From positions 2,232,001 to 2,296,000 of the forward strand of contig NZ_FNSA01000003.1 in NCBI RefSeq assembly GCF_900104775.1: a stretch of DNA of 64,000 nucleotides, in the 5' to 3' direction. Position numbers and translations under genes: made by a program. This stretch comes from Tsukamurella tyrosinosolvens (GTDB lineage: Bacteria > Actinomycetota > Actinomycetes > Mycobacteriales > Mycobacteriaceae). Below, in pieces: positions 36,743-49,402 of this stretch. Under the pieces are notes generated by a model, which saw only the letters and a program-made list of their open reading frames with translations, was not told where the DNA came from and ran no database searches. How positions within the stretch are numbered: position 1 is the stretch's first letter; every line of letters begins with the position of its first letter.

Positions 36743-37504
36743 ATGCGTGTCTCTGGTTTCTTCCGCTCGATCGTTTCGCTGACGGCCGCTGTCGCGGTCG
36801 CCGCCACCCTGGCGACGGGGCCGGCGGGGGCGGCACCGTCGACCACGACGTCGACGACGTCCCTGACCAACCAGGCGATCGACCGCCAGGCCGCGGGCGA
36901 CACCGCGGGCGCGCAGGCCGCCATCAATCAGATGCCGATCGACCAGGCGCAGAAGGTCGTGGCGCTGATGACGAACGTCAACAAGGCGCTGACCTTCCCG
37001 CTCACCGACCAGGTGCCCGGCGGCGTCGCGCCCGGCACCGCGATCGTCATCCTCGGCTTCGGACTGGAGGACAACGGCGCCATGCGGCCGATCCTCGTCG
37101 AGCGGCTGACCAAGGGCCTCGCGGTCGCGCAGGCGTACCCGGCATTCCCGATCGTCGTCACCGGTGGCGCACCGAAGGCCGGCAAGACCGAGGCCGCGGC
37201 GATGAAGGAGTGGCTGCTGGCGCAGGGCGTCTCCGGCACGCGGATCTACACCGAGGAGAAGGCGGGCTCCACCCAGGGCAACGCCATCAACACCGCGGTC
37301 CTCATGCAGCAGAACGGCTTCGGCAACGGCGCGGTGCTCGTCACCTCCGCCGACCACACCCGCCGCTCGGTCGCCGACTTCCTCGTCGCCGGCATCACCC
37401 TGCAGGCCGTCGTCGCCTCCGACGCCAAGATCCAGTCCGGACCCATGTCCGCCAGCGGCGTGGCCGGCGTCTACCGGGACGCGCGGGGCGTCGCCAAGAT
37501 CTAG
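36743..37504 (+). CDS. Secreted YdcF/SanA-like DUF218 protein
   Basis: A 253-residue exported protein. The signal peptide ends near AGAAP (residue 31). The rest carries the DUF218 Rossmann-like fold: TAIVILGFGLEDNGAMRPILVERL, FPIVVTGGAPKAGKTEA, GTRIYTEEKAGSTQGNAINTA and LVTSADHTRRS. Family members (YdcF, SanA, ElyC) act in envelope polysaccharide or peptidoglycan functions, but their reaction is not settled. Unlike the bacterial membrane-anchored members this one looks fully secreted. A GGAGGG site at about 36733 supports the ATG. Confidence 0.82.
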   Translation: MRVSGFFRSIVSLTAAVAVAATLATGPAGAAPSTTTSTTSLTNQAIDRQAAGDTAGAQAAINQMPIDQAQKVVALMTNVNKALTFPLTDQVPGGVAPGTAIVILGFGLEDNGAMRPILVERLTKGLAVAQAYPAFPIVVTGGAPKAGKTEAAAMKEWLLAQGVSGTRIYTEEKAGSTQGNAINTAVLMQQNGFGNGAVLVTSADHTRRSVADFLVAGITLQAVVASDAKIQSGPMSASGVAGVYRDARGVAKI

Positions 37505-37516
37505 GTCGACGGTGCT

Positions 37517-37541
37517 GTGGGCGGGTTCGTCACCCGCCCAC
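37517..37541 (+). terminator. Strong hairpin after the DUF218 gene
   Basis: GTGGGCGGGT (37517-37526) and ACCCGCCCAC (37532-37541) pair perfectly over ten bases around a TCGTC loop, starting 13 bases after the stop. Few T residues follow; still the best intrinsic-terminator candidate in the window. Confidence 0.65.
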
Positions 37542-37633
37542 GGTAATCGGATCGTGGCCGGACGAATGCGGTCGCAATCCGATGTCGCGCGAACCCTGGA
37601 AACTTGTCGGCCGGATGTGCCACCGTATCTCCC

Positions 37634-38458
37634 ATGACCGCGTACGACGCCCCGCTGGGCGCACCCGTGTGGATCGACCTGATGACCGCCGATGTCGATG
37701 CGGCGGTGGCGTTCTACGGCGCCGTCTTCGGGTGGGAGGCCGACCCGCCCAACGAGGACTTCGGCGGGTACCGGAACTTCCGGGCGAACGGGAATCTCGT
37801 GGCCGGAGTGATGTCGCCGCCGGACGGCGGCGGGGGCCCCGGCGACGTCTGGTCGACCTATCTGCGGGTCGCCGACGCGAAGGAGTCGCTCCGCGCGGCC
37901 ACCGACGCCGGCGCCTCGGTCGTGGTTCCCGTCGTCCCGGTCGGCGATCTGGGGCGTTTCGCGTTCGTCATCGATCCGGTCGGCGCCGCGATCGGACTCT
38001 GGGAGCCGGGGAAGCACGAGGGCTTCGTCGAGCGCGGCGTACCCGGCACCCCGTACTGGTTCGACTGCATGAGCCGCAGCTACGACGCGACCAAGGCCTT
38101 CTACCGCACCGTCTTCGACTGGCAGCTCGACGAGATCGGCAGCGGGGGACAGGACGGCTCCTTCGGCCCCGACCGGTACAGCCAGGTGCTCGCCGGCACG
38201 GACGCGCAGCGCGATGCCGTCGCCGGGATCATGGACGCCGCGCCGCTGTTCGACTCCGGGGTGTTCGGCGAGGGAACCCCCTCGTTCTGGCAGGTCTACC
38301 TCACCGTCGAAGACACGGCGGCGGCGGAGCAGCGCATCGTCGCCGCGGGCGGGGAGATCCTGCGCGCCGCGGAGGTGACGCCCTGGGCCACGATGGGCTC
38401 GGCGAAGGATCCCGGCGGCGCGGTGTTCCTCTACGCCACCCCGCCCGAGGGGCGGTAG
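37634..38458 (+). CDS. Double VOC (glyoxalase-fold) protein, Rv0577-like
   Basis: A 274-residue protein made of two tandem vicinal-oxygen-chelate domains (about 8-125 and 137-270). Each begins with a typical stretch: WIDLMTADVDAAVAFYGAVFGW and WFDCMSRSYDATKAFYRTVFDW. Length and layout match the Rv0577 (TB27.3/CFP30B) family, which is linked to methylglyoxal resistance and a pyridine-containing cofactor derivative, but no enzymatic role is firmly established. Metal ligands are not obvious in every expected position. Confidence 0.82.
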   Translation: MTAYDAPLGAPVWIDLMTADVDAAVAFYGAVFGWEADPPNEDFGGYRNFRANGNLVAGVMSPPDGGGGPGDVWSTYLRVADAKESLRAATDAGASVVVPVVPVGDLGRFAFVIDPVGAAIGLWEPGKHEGFVERGVPGTPYWFDCMSRSYDATKAFYRTVFDWQLDEIGSGGQDGSFGPDRYSQVLAGTDAQRDAVAGIMDAAPLFDSGVFGEGTPSFWQVYLTVEDTAAAEQRIVAAGGEILRAAEVTPWATMGSAKDPGGAVFLYATPPEGR

Positions 38459-38525
38459 TCCGCACACGGGGCACGTTCAGGCGAACGCAACCGGATCGCA
38501 AGGTCGACGGGGCTACGCTCGCCGC

Positions 38526-39293
38526 ATGACGTACAACCAGGGCGGATACCAGCCGGGCGGCCCCTACCCGCAGGGCGGCGGCCGGCCTTCGCCGTACCCG
38601 GGGCAGCCCCCGCAGAACGCGCCGTACGGCGGTGCGCCCCAGCAGCACCCCGCACCGTCCCACCAGGGCGGGCCCTGGGGCACGCCGCAGCCCGGCTACG
38701 GGCAGCCGGTGCCGCAGTACGCCCAGCCGGGACGCCCCCAGTTCGGTCAGCAGCAGTTCGGCGGGCCGGGGCCCTACGCCGGGCAGCAGGGTCCCTACGG
38801 TCAGCCCGGTCCGACGGGGCCGGGCGGCTCGGCCCCGTCGGGCCCGCGCGGTGGGATCGGCGCGATCCTGCAGTTCCTCATCGCCGGCGCCGGTGTCCTC
38901 GTGATCCTCGGCGCGTTCCTGCCGTGGGCCACGGCGTCCGCGACGATCGGCGGTTCGTCGATCACCAACTCGGCGTCGGGCATCGACGGCAGCGACGGAT
39001 GGATCACGCTGGTCGTGGCGCTGATCGCCGCCGGCGTCGCGGTGGCCGCCGCGGTCGTCCCCGCCTCGGGCGTGCCGCTGCGGTTGATCTCCGGGATCAC
39101 GGCCACCGTCGCGGGCCTCGTGATCACCGGCCTCGCCGGCTACGACCTCGCCAACGTCGTGAAGCTGACGTCGACGTACTCGTCGATGGTCGACGTCTCC
39201 GCCGGGATCGGGCTCTACCTGACCCTGCTCGCCGGCATCGCGGTGCTGGGCCTCGGGATCGCAGCGCTCGTCTCCGCGCTGACGAAGCGCTAG
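38526..39293 (+). CDS. Pro/Gly/Gln-rich N-terminus membrane protein
   Basis: A 255-residue protein of unknown function. The first 110 residues are low-complexity, rich in Gly, Pro, Gln and Tyr, and presumably cytoplasmic and disordered. Four hydrophobic helices follow (about 113-132, 155-175, 185-205 and 220-245), with a short Ser/Thr-rich extracytoplasmic loop after the first. Similar architectures are frequent in Mycobacteriales. TACGCT (38514-38519) six bases before the ATG suggests a leaderless transcript. Convergent with acnR, overlapping it by four bases. Confidence 0.75.
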   Translation: MTYNQGGYQPGGPYPQGGGRPSPYPGQPPQNAPYGGAPQQHPAPSHQGGPWGTPQPGYGQPVPQYAQPGRPQFGQQQFGGPGPYAGQQGPYGQPGPTGPGGSAPSGPRGGIGAILQFLIAGAGVLVILGAFLPWATASATIGGSSITNSASGIDGSDGWITLVVALIAAGVAVAAAVVPASGVPLRLISGITATVAGLVITGLAGYDLANVVKLTSTYSSMVDVSAGIGLYLTLLAGIAVLGLGIAALVSALTKR

Positions 39294-39853
39294 CGGCGGC
39301 GCACGCTCTCCTCGACGAGGTCGAGGACGGCTTCGAGGCCCGCGGTCGGGCGACCCGAGGCGAGGTGCGTGACCAGGCCGTCGAGCACGAGGTCGAGGTA
39401 GCCGAGGATCACGTCGGTCGGCAGGTCGTCGCGCAGCCGGCCGCGCTGCTTCTGCCGCTCGAGGCGGCGCAGCGTGGCGTCGGTGAGTTCGGCGCTGCGC
39501 TCGGTCCATTCGGCGCGGAAGTCGCCGTCGTTCTTGAGCCGCCGCGCGATCTCCAAGCGGGTCCCGAGCCAGTCGAAGCGCTCGGGGTGGCTGAGCATGT
39601 CGCGCATGACCTGGACGAGGCCCTGCTCGGCGGCGATGTCGGCCATCCGCTCCGCGTCCTCGCGGGCCAGCGCGAGGAACAGCGCGTCCTTGTCGCGGAA
39701 GTGGTGGAAGATCGCCCCGCGGGACAGGTCGGTCGCGGCCTCGAGTCGCCGGACGGTGGCCCCGTCGTAGCCGTACTCGGCGAAACAGGTCCGGGCACCG
39801 TCGAGGATCTGGCGGCGCCGCGCGGCGAGGTGATCGTCGCTCACCTTGGGCAT
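39290..39853 (-). CDS. acnR: TetR-family repressor AcnR
   Basis: A 187-residue TetR regulator lying directly downstream of acn, as Rv1474c does in M. tuberculosis and acnR does in Corynebacterium, where it represses aconitase. The helix-turn-helix is near residues 13-58 (ARTCFAEYGYDGATVRRLEAATDLSRGAIFHHFRDKDALF). AcnR responds to citrate and iron in C. glutamicum; that is known for the family, not seen here. A site resembling its published consensus lies upstream of acn. An AGGAGC site precedes the start. Confidence 0.9.
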   Translation of the reverse strand: MPKVSDDHLAARRRQILDGARTCFAEYGYDGATVRRLEAATDLSRGAIFHHFRDKDALFLALAREDAERMADIAAEQGLVQVMRDMLSHPERFDWLGTRLEIARRLKNDGDFRAEWTERSAELTDATLRRLERQKQRGRLRDDLPTDVILGYLDLVLDGLVTHLASGRPTAGLEAVLDLVEESVRRR

Positions 39854-39959
39854 GTCGATGCTCCTGATCGAACGGGGACGGTTACTCGATGTCGGCTACG
39901 CGAACGGCGGGCCCGGCCGCTGGGGCCGGACCCGCCGTCACTGGTCGAGACTGCAGCTA

Positions 39960-42893
<2,934 letters not shown>

Positions 42894-42945
42894 TCATTGT
42901 GCCTCGTTCCGGGCGGCGCCGTGGGCGTGTCGTACTGTGAGGCCC

Positions 42946-43593
42946 ATGGGTCCGCTGCCGATTCTCACCGAAGTTCCGACCGACGTGGATCTGTCCGCGT
43001 TGCAGGCGGACCTCGCGACCGACGGCGTCGCGGTGCTCAATCCCGCGCATTCCGATTCCGTGCCCCAGCTGGTGCAGGTCGTCAAGGACGCGCGGGCCAA
43101 CGGCATCGAGAACTTCCAGGTGGTCGTCCTCGCGCACGACTACAACCCCGACACCTCGCTGCGCGACCTCGGGACCGAGCTCGGCCGGCAGATGAAGGCC
43201 GACGCGGACCATCCGCTGACCGTGCTGGTGATGTCGCCCAGTCAGGTCGCCGGATACTCGACCCAGCTGTCGCGGTTCCAGATCGAGAAGGGTCAGGACG
43301 GCTACACGGGCCGGCTCGCCCTCAACAACCCGCCCAAGGCCGCCGAGGACTTCGCGACCGTCGCGAACGACGCGACCTTCCCCTGGACGGGCTTCACCGT
43401 CGGGCTGGTGCTCGTCGTCGCGGCCCTCGCGGGGTGGGCGCGCGTGGTGACCCGTCGCCGCAGCCGCGCGGTGGATGCGGCCCGCAGGGCCGCCGTAGCC
43501 GGCTCCGTCTCCGCCGCGGTCGCCGCGGAGTCCTCGGACGCGACGGTCGCGTCCGAAGAGAATGGCGGCTCCGCTGTTCGATCGAACGAATAA
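42946..43593 (+). CDS. Rv1476-like membrane protein
   Basis: A 215-residue protein found between acn and ripA in Mycobacteriales (Rv1476). The N-terminal 145 residues form a soluble domain (VDLSALQADLATDGVAVLNP; VVVLAHDYNP), resembling TPM/DUF6676-type extracytoplasmic domains. One membrane helix lies at about 148-167, then a basic, alanine-rich cytoplasmic tail. TACTGT (42933-42938) seven bases before the ATG suggests leaderless transcription, divergent from acn. Function unknown; linkage to ripA suggests an envelope role. Confidence 0.82.
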   Translation: MGPLPILTEVPTDVDLSALQADLATDGVAVLNPAHSDSVPQLVQVVKDARANGIENFQVVVLAHDYNPDTSLRDLGTELGRQMKADADHPLTVLVMSPSQVAGYSTQLSRFQIEKGQDGYTGRLALNNPPKAAEDFATVANDATFPWTGFTVGLVLVVAALAGWARVVTRRRSRAVDAARRAAVAGSVSAAVAAESSDATVASEENGGSAVRSNE

Positions 43594-43834
43594 CGCACAT
43601 TCATTCGAAATTCCAGCTGTGTAATTCCCGGCTGCTGTCCGTTTCGCAAGCAATTCATCGAACGGTGATCCGTGCTGGTCAGCACGGATGATCGTCGACT
43701 CACACCTGTGTAATTTGTGATTCCTGTTTTCCATTGTTGTGGATGTGCCGTACGGTACGACTGAAGCCAATGTTGTGCGTGTGGCCCATGCGTACTCATC
43801 GGGTATGAACGAGTCTTGAGATGAGGGAGACACC
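43594..43834 (+). promoter_or_regulatory. Long ripA leader with hairpin and direct repeats
   Basis: This 241-base AT-richer stretch is the longest gap in the window. It has a 9-base hairpin ATCCGTGCT-GGTC-AGCACGGAT (43668-43689) and a direct repeat CTGTGTAATT at 43617-43626 and 43706-43715. It also contains the CCGTACGG palindrome near 43747. RipA genes in relatives are controlled by MtrAB, and the repeats could be regulator boxes; this is inference. Cyclic di-AMP riboswitch elements were looked for and not recognised. Confidence 0.5.
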
Positions 43835-45343
43835 TTGAGGCGTACGGCACACCCCGCCACGAATTTCGCTGCGCGGTCGTTGCTCGCGGCAGTCGCCACC
43901 GGTTCGCTGGTGGCGGGCTCCGTCGCGAGCGCAGGTTCGGTCTTCGCCGAGCCCAACGGCCCCGACGCGAATCCCGCCAACGTCGTCGCCGCGCTCGTCG
44001 ACCGGATCGCCCAGGCCGACCAGCGCATCGCGGACCTCCGCGGCGACGTCGCGGCGAAGCGGCAGTCCGTCAACCGCGCGGTCGTCGATCTGCAGTCGGC
44101 CCGCGACGCCGCGACCGCCGCGGCCGGGGCGATCAAGGTCTCCGAGACCGCGGTCGCCGACTCCGACGCCAAGATCAAGACCGCGCAGGACTCCTTCGAC
44201 AAGGTGGTGCGCGCCGCGTACGCGCAGGGCAACAGTGCCGGCGCGCTCGTCAACACCCTCGGCGGCAACGACCCCGGCGAGGCGGTGGACCGCGCGACGA
44301 CGCTGCGGATCGTCGCGGATAAGCAGAAGGCCGCCCTCGGCGACCTCCAGGCCGCCAAGACGCGCGCCGAGGCCTCCCGCACCGCCGCCCGCGCCGCCAA
44401 GGTCCAGGCCGACGCCGCCACCGCCGCAGCGGCCGAGCGCAAGACGACGGCCGAGGACTCCATCACGCAGACCGTCGCGACGCTGACCACGCAGCAGCAG
44501 GAGCAGACCACGCTGAGCGCGCAGCGCGAGCTGGCCCAGCGCGCCCTCGACCAGGCCAAGCGCGTCGAGGACCGTGCGGCGCAGCAGAAGATCTACGCGC
44601 AGTACGTCGTGGACGAGCAGCAGACCCAGCAGATCGCCGCCCCGGCGGCGCCCGCGGCCCAGCCCGCGGCCCAGCCCGCGGCGCCCGCGGCCCCGGCAGC
44701 GCAGGCGGCGGCCCCGGCGGCCCCCGCCGCGCAGGCCGGCACCGTTGACTCCGCGGATCCGCTGGCGGCGGCCCGGACGTTCGCCCAGGGCATCGTCGGC
44801 CAGGCGTCCTCGCTGTTCAGCAATCCGTTCGGCGCCATCACGGGCCAGTCCGGCGGCGCGCAGCAGCCGGCCGCCCCCGCCTCGCAGGCCGTTCCCGGCG
44901 TCGGGAGCATGAGCGGCGCGCAGATGATCGAGACCGTCATCCAGCGCGGCATGTCGGTCATCGGCGTGCAATACGCCTGGGGTGGCGGCAACGCCTGGGG
45001 CGCCACGAAGGGCGTCCGCGACGGCGGCGTCGCCGACAGCTTCGGCGACTTCAACCGCGTCGGCTTCGACTGCTCCGGCCTGATGGCCTACATGTACGCC
45101 GCCGTCGGCATCGCGCTGCCCAAGTACTCGGGCTACCAGTACACGACCGGCAACAAGGTCCCGATCAGCCAGCTCAAGCGCGGCGACATGGTCTTCCGCG
45201 GCCCCGGCGGCACCCAGCACGTGGCGATGTACCTCGGGAACAACCAGATCCTGGAGTCGCCGCAGTCCGGCGGCGCAGTGCGCATCGCCCCGTTCGACGC
45301 CTCGACGTTCCTCTCGCAGGGCGTCCGCGTGATCAACAGCTGA
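43835..45343 (+). CDS. ripA: RipA-like NlpC/P60 peptidoglycan endopeptidase
   Basis: A 502-residue exported hydrolase that cuts the stem peptide of peptidoglycan during daughter-cell separation. It has a signal peptide (to about residue 38) and a coiled-coil autoinhibitory region (50-260). An Ala/Pro/Gln-rich linker (270-365) precedes the NlpC/P60 domain, with Cys413 in FDCSGL and His462 in QHVAMYL. The TTG start follows a GAGGGAG site at good distance. M. tuberculosis has a second copy (ripB) next to it; here moxR1 follows directly, so ripB is missing at this locus. Confidence 0.93.
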   Translation: MRRTAHPATNFAARSLLAAVATGSLVAGSVASAGSVFAEPNGPDANPANVVAALVDRIAQADQRIADLRGDVAAKRQSVNRAVVDLQSARDAATAAAGAIKVSETAVADSDAKIKTAQDSFDKVVRAAYAQGNSAGALVNTLGGNDPGEAVDRATTLRIVADKQKAALGDLQAAKTRAEASRTAARAAKVQADAATAAAAERKTTAEDSITQTVATLTTQQQEQTTLSAQRELAQRALDQAKRVEDRAAQQKIYAQYVVDEQQTQQIAAPAAPAAQPAAQPAAPAAPAAQAAAPAAPAAQAGTVDSADPLAAARTFAQGIVGQASSLFSNPFGAITGQSGGAQQPAAPASQAVPGVGSMSGAQMIETVIQRGMSVIGVQYAWGGGNAWGATKGVRDGGVADSFGDFNRVGFDCSGLMAYMYAAVGIALPKYSGYQYTTGNKVPISQLKRGDMVFRGPGGTQHVAMYLGNNQILESPQSGGAVRIAPFDASTFLSQGVRVINS

Positions 45344-45358
45344 CCGCGGTTCATTCAG

Positions 45359-45413
45359 TACGCTCGGGGGAACGGGCCGCCGCGGTCCGGGATCGGACGG
45401 GCCCCGCGGGGCC
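45359..45413 (+). promoter_or_regulatory. Possible moxR1 promoter and leader palindrome
   Basis: TACGCT (45359-45364) may be a -10 box. It is followed by the perfect 14-base palindrome GGCCCCGCGGGGCC (45400-45413) in the 99-base gap between ripA and moxR1. It could act as a terminator/attenuator between the cell-division hydrolase and the MoxR group. Confidence 0.35.
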
Positions 45414-45442
45414 GGGGGAACGAACGACGAAGGGGTCATTGC

Positions 45443-46501
45443 GTGACGCACTCACAGGGGCAGGACATCGCCTCGAGCGATGAGGTCAAGCTGCTGGAGC
45501 GGGCGGTCTACGAGGTCAAGCGCGTCATCGTGGGCCAGGATCAGCTCGTCGAGCGGATCCTGGTGGGGATGCTCGCCAAGGGCCACGTCCTCCTCGAGGG
45601 CGTCCCCGGCGTCGCTAAGACCCTCGCCGTCGAGACCTTCGCCACCGTGGTCGGCGGCTCCTTCTCCCGCATCCAGTTCACCCCCGACCTGGTGCCGTCC
45701 GACCTCGTCGGTACCCGCATCTACCGGCAGGGCAAGGAGCAGTTCGACACAGAGATCGGCCCGGTCTCCGCGAACTTCCTGCTCGCCGACGAGATCAACC
45801 GTGCGCCGGCGAAGGTGCAGTCCGCGCTGCTCGAGGTCATGGCCGAGCGCAAGGTCTCCATCGGCGGCCAGACCTACCCGATGCCAGACCCCTTCCTCGT
45901 GCTCGCGACCCAGAACCCCATCGAGAACGAGGGCGTCTACCCGCTGCCCGAGGCGCAGCGCGACCGCTTCCTGTTCAAGGTCGTCGTCGGCTACCCCTCC
46001 ATCGAGGAGGAGCGGGAGATCGTCTACCGCATGGGCACGGTCCCGCCCGTGGCCTCGCAGGTGCTCGACCCGACCACGGTGCAGCGCCTGCAGCGCGCCG
46101 CGAGCGAGGTCTTCGTGCACCACGCCCTCGTCGACTACGTGGTCCGCGTCATCGCCGCGACCCGCACCCCGCGCGAGTTCGGCCTCGACGACGTGGCCTC
46201 CTGGATCACCTACGGCGCCTCGCCCCGCGCCACCCTCGGCATCGTCGCCGCCGCCCGCGCCCTGGCGCTGCTCCGCGGCCGCGACTACGTGGTCCCGCAG
46301 GACGTCGTCGAGATCATCCCGGACGTGCTGCGCCACCGCCTCGTCATGAGCTACGACGCGCTCGCCGACGAGGTCACCGCCGATCAGGCGATAGCGCGCG
46401 TGCTGCAGACCGTCGCCCTGCCGCAGGTCGTCGGGCAGCCCGTCCCGCAGCAGGCGCCGGCCGCGCCGCAGTTCACGCCCGCGCACCAGCCCCAGGGCTG
46501 A
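45443..46501 (+). CDS. moxR1: MoxR-family AAA+ ATPase
   Basis: A 352-residue AAA+ chaperone-like ATPase. Walker A is GVPGVAKT (53-60), with Walker B LLADEINRAPAK, sensor ATQNPIENEG and the MoxR-specific PLPEAQRDRF. A Pro/Gln tail extends the C-terminus. MoxR proteins work with VWA-domain partners, and the next two genes encode DUF58/VWA proteins, as Rv1479-Rv1481. An AAGGGG site supports the GTG start. Probable role in envelope protein maturation or stress resistance. Confidence 0.94.
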   Translation: MTHSQGQDIASSDEVKLLERAVYEVKRVIVGQDQLVERILVGMLAKGHVLLEGVPGVAKTLAVETFATVVGGSFSRIQFTPDLVPSDLVGTRIYRQGKEQFDTEIGPVSANFLLADEINRAPAKVQSALLEVMAERKVSIGGQTYPMPDPFLVLATQNPIENEGVYPLPEAQRDRFLFKVVVGYPSIEEEREIVYRMGTVPPVASQVLDPTTVQRLQRAASEVFVHHALVDYVVRVIAATRTPREFGLDDVASWITYGASPRATLGIVAAARALALLRGRDYVVPQDVVEIIPDVLRHRLVMSYDALADEVTADQAIARVLQTVALPQVVGQPVPQQAPAAPQFTPAHQPQG

Positions 46502-46503
46502 CG

Positions 46504-47487
46504 GTGCCGGCCATCCCTTCCGGCCCGCCTCCCGGCACCCCGACCGGCCCCGAGCCGCGCCGGAGCCCGCTCCCGAGCTTCGCCGGCGGCGAGGTCGATG
46601 AGACCCGCATGCAGGCGTCGCTGAAGATGCTGGAGCTGCTCGTCCGGCGGCGGCTCGACGGCGTCCTCAAGGGCGATCACCAGGGCCTGCTGCCCGGACC
46701 CGGCTCCGAGCCGGGGGAGTCGCGCCCGTACACGCCCGGTGACGACGTGCGCCTCATGGACTGGTCCGTGACCGCCCGCACGACGCACCCCCACGTGCGG
46801 CAGATGATCGCCGACCGGGAACTCCAGACCTGGATCGTCGTCGACCTGTCCGCCTCGATGGACTTCGGGTCGACGGGCGGCACCAAGCGCGACCTCGCCG
46901 TGGCCGCGTCGGCCGCCGTGGTGCACCTGGTGAGCGGCGCCGCGAACCGCGTCGGCTGCCTCGTCACCAACGGCGCACAGCTGGTCCGGGTGCAGCCCAA
47001 GTCCGGGCGTGCGCAGCGGCAGAAGGTGCTCAAGGCCATCGCGACCGCGCCTCGCGCCGTCGAGGGCACCCGCGGCGACCTGCGTGTCGCGCTCGACGCC
47101 TTGCGCCGGCCGGAACAGCCCCGCGGTCTCGTCGTGGTGATCAGCGACTTCCTCGGTGACGTGGACTACGTCCGCGAACTCCGCGGCATCGCCGCGCGGC
47201 ACGAGGTGCTCGCGGTCGAGGTGCTCGACCCCCGCGACGTCGAGCTCCCCGCCGTCGGCGAGATCGCGCTCCGCGACGCCGAATCCGGCGCCGTGCGCGA
47301 ACTGACCGTGACCCCCGAGCTGCAGCAGCGGTTCGCCGCCGCGGCGCAGGAGCACCGCAAGCAGGTGGCCCGCACGCTGCGCGGCGTCGGCGCGCCCGTC
47401 CTCGAACTGCGCACCGACCGCGACTGGCTCGCCGACATCGTGCGGTTCGTCGCCGCGCGTCGACGTGGATTGGCTGGTGCTTCCTGA
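46504..47487 (+). CDS. DUF58 protein with VWA-like fold (Rv1480-like)
   Basis: A 327-residue cytoplasmic protein of DUF58. The characteristic RPYTPGDDVRLMDWSVTART sits near residues 75-94, followed by a MIDAS-like VWA motif, VDLSASMDFGS. It starts two bases after moxR1 and overlaps the next gene by 23 bases, so the three are a translational unit. It is the presumed adaptor between MoxR and its clients; the clients are unknown. Confidence 0.9.
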   Translation: MPAIPSGPPPGTPTGPEPRRSPLPSFAGGEVDETRMQASLKMLELLVRRRLDGVLKGDHQGLLPGPGSEPGESRPYTPGDDVRLMDWSVTARTTHPHVRQMIADRELQTWIVVDLSASMDFGSTGGTKRDLAVAASAAVVHLVSGAANRVGCLVTNGAQLVRVQPKSGRAQRQKVLKAIATAPRAVEGTRGDLRVALDALRRPEQPRGLVVVISDFLGDVDYVRELRGIAARHEVLAVEVLDPRDVELPAVGEIALRDAESGAVRELTVTPELQQRFAAAAQEHRKQVARTLRGVGAPVLELRTDRDWLADIVRFVAARRRGLAGAS

Positions 47488-48472
47488 CATGGGCGGACTG
47501 ACCTCGCTCGCCACCCCGATCTGGCTGCTCGGCATCCTCGTCGTGCTCGCCATCCTGGCGGGGTACGTCTACAACGAGCGGCGGCGCAGCAAGCGCGCGC
47601 TGAAGTTCGCGAACATGTCGGTGCTCGACTCCGTGGCGCCGCCCGGACCCAACCGGTGGCGGCACGTCCCCATCGCGCTGCTGAGCATCGGCATGATCCT
47701 GCTCATGGTCGCGCTGTCCGGGCCGCAGGCGATGCGCAAGGTGCCGCGGAGCAAGGCCACCGTCGTGCTGGTCGTCGACGTCTCGTTGTCGATGAAGGCG
47801 ACCGACGTGAGCCCGAACCGGCTCGACGCCGCCAAGGAGGCCGCGAAGAAGTTCGTCGGCGAGCTGCCGCAGGGCATGAACCTCGGCATCGTCTCCTACG
47901 CCGGCACTGCGCAGCTGCTCGTGTCCCCGACGCCGGACCGCTCGCTCGCGACGAACGCGATCGATCACCTCGACCTGGCGCAGCGCACCGCGACGGGCGA
48001 GGGCATCTACGCGGCGATCCAGTCGATCAAGAACATCCGGGACGTGCTGGGCGGTAAGGACGCCGCGCCGCCGGCCCGGATCATCCTCGAGTCCGACGGC
48101 AAGCAGACGGTGCCGACCGATCTCGACGATCCGCGTGGCGGGTTCACCGCCGCCCGCAAGGCGAAGGAGGAGGGCATCCCCATCTCGACGATCTCCTTCG
48201 GCACGCCGAACGGCACCGTCGACATCGAGGGCCAGAACATCCCCGTCCCCGTCGACGACGCGTCCCTCAAGCAGATCGCCGATCTCTCCGGCGGCCAGTT
48301 CTTCTCCGCCTCCTCGCTGAGCGACCTCAACGAGGCGTACGGCACCCTGCGCGACGAGATCGGTTGGGAGATGCAGAAGGGCGACAACTCGCGGATCTGG
48401 GTCCTATGGGCCACCGGCCTGCTCGTGCTCGGGGCCGCGGGCGCGGTCGCCTTCAACCGTCGCCTGCCGTGA
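47465..48472 (+). CDS. VWA-domain membrane protein (Rv1481-like)
   Basis: A 335-residue protein: two N-terminal membrane helices (about 17-35 and 65-83), a periplasmic-side VWA domain with an intact MIDAS (VVDVSLSMKATD), and a C-terminal helix (about 312-330). The GTG at 47465 gives an N-terminus equivalent to Rv1481, so the 23-base overlap with the DUF58 gene is taken as real; ATG 47489 is the alternative. It acts with MoxR1 and the DUF58 protein. Confidence 0.9.
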   Translation: MDWLVLPDMGGLTSLATPIWLLGILVVLAILAGYVYNERRRSKRALKFANMSVLDSVAPPGPNRWRHVPIALLSIGMILLMVALSGPQAMRKVPRSKATVVLVVDVSLSMKATDVSPNRLDAAKEAAKKFVGELPQGMNLGIVSYAGTAQLLVSPTPDRSLATNAIDHLDLAQRTATGEGIYAAIQSIKNIRDVLGGKDAAPPARIILESDGKQTVPTDLDDPRGGFTAARKAKEEGIPISTISFGTPNGTVDIEGQNIPVPVDDASLKQIADLSGGQFFSASSLSDLNEAYGTLRDEIGWEMQKGDNSRIWVLWATGLLVLGAAGAVAFNRRLP

Positions 48473-48529
48473 CCGGTGCGACGAGTGTCGCGATCGGTGA
48501 CGACGGTGCCCACGCGGCGCGTCCGATGA

Positions 48530-49315
<786 letters not shown>

Positions 49316-49326
49316 GCCCTGAACAT

Positions 49327-49342
49327 CGGGCCGCTCGGCCCG
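49327..49342 (+). promoter_or_regulatory. Hairpin between fabG1 and inhA
   Basis: CGGGCC-GCTC-GGCCCG forms a 6-base stem with a four-base loop, 11 bases after the fabG1 stop and 60 bases before inhA. It may tune the relative expression of the two genes or protect a processed mRNA end. Confidence 0.35.
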
Positions 49343-49402
49343 TCCGAACGCACGCCCGACGGCGCACCGTCGAACCAGCCAAATCCAGAAGGAGGCACGT
49401 CC

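Noticed and set aside
43594-43834. Cyclic di-AMP (ydaO) riboswitch upstream of ripA
   Set aside because: Such riboswitches precede cell-wall hydrolase genes in actinobacteria, but I could not find the conserved core motifs; only a simple hairpin and direct repeats are visible.
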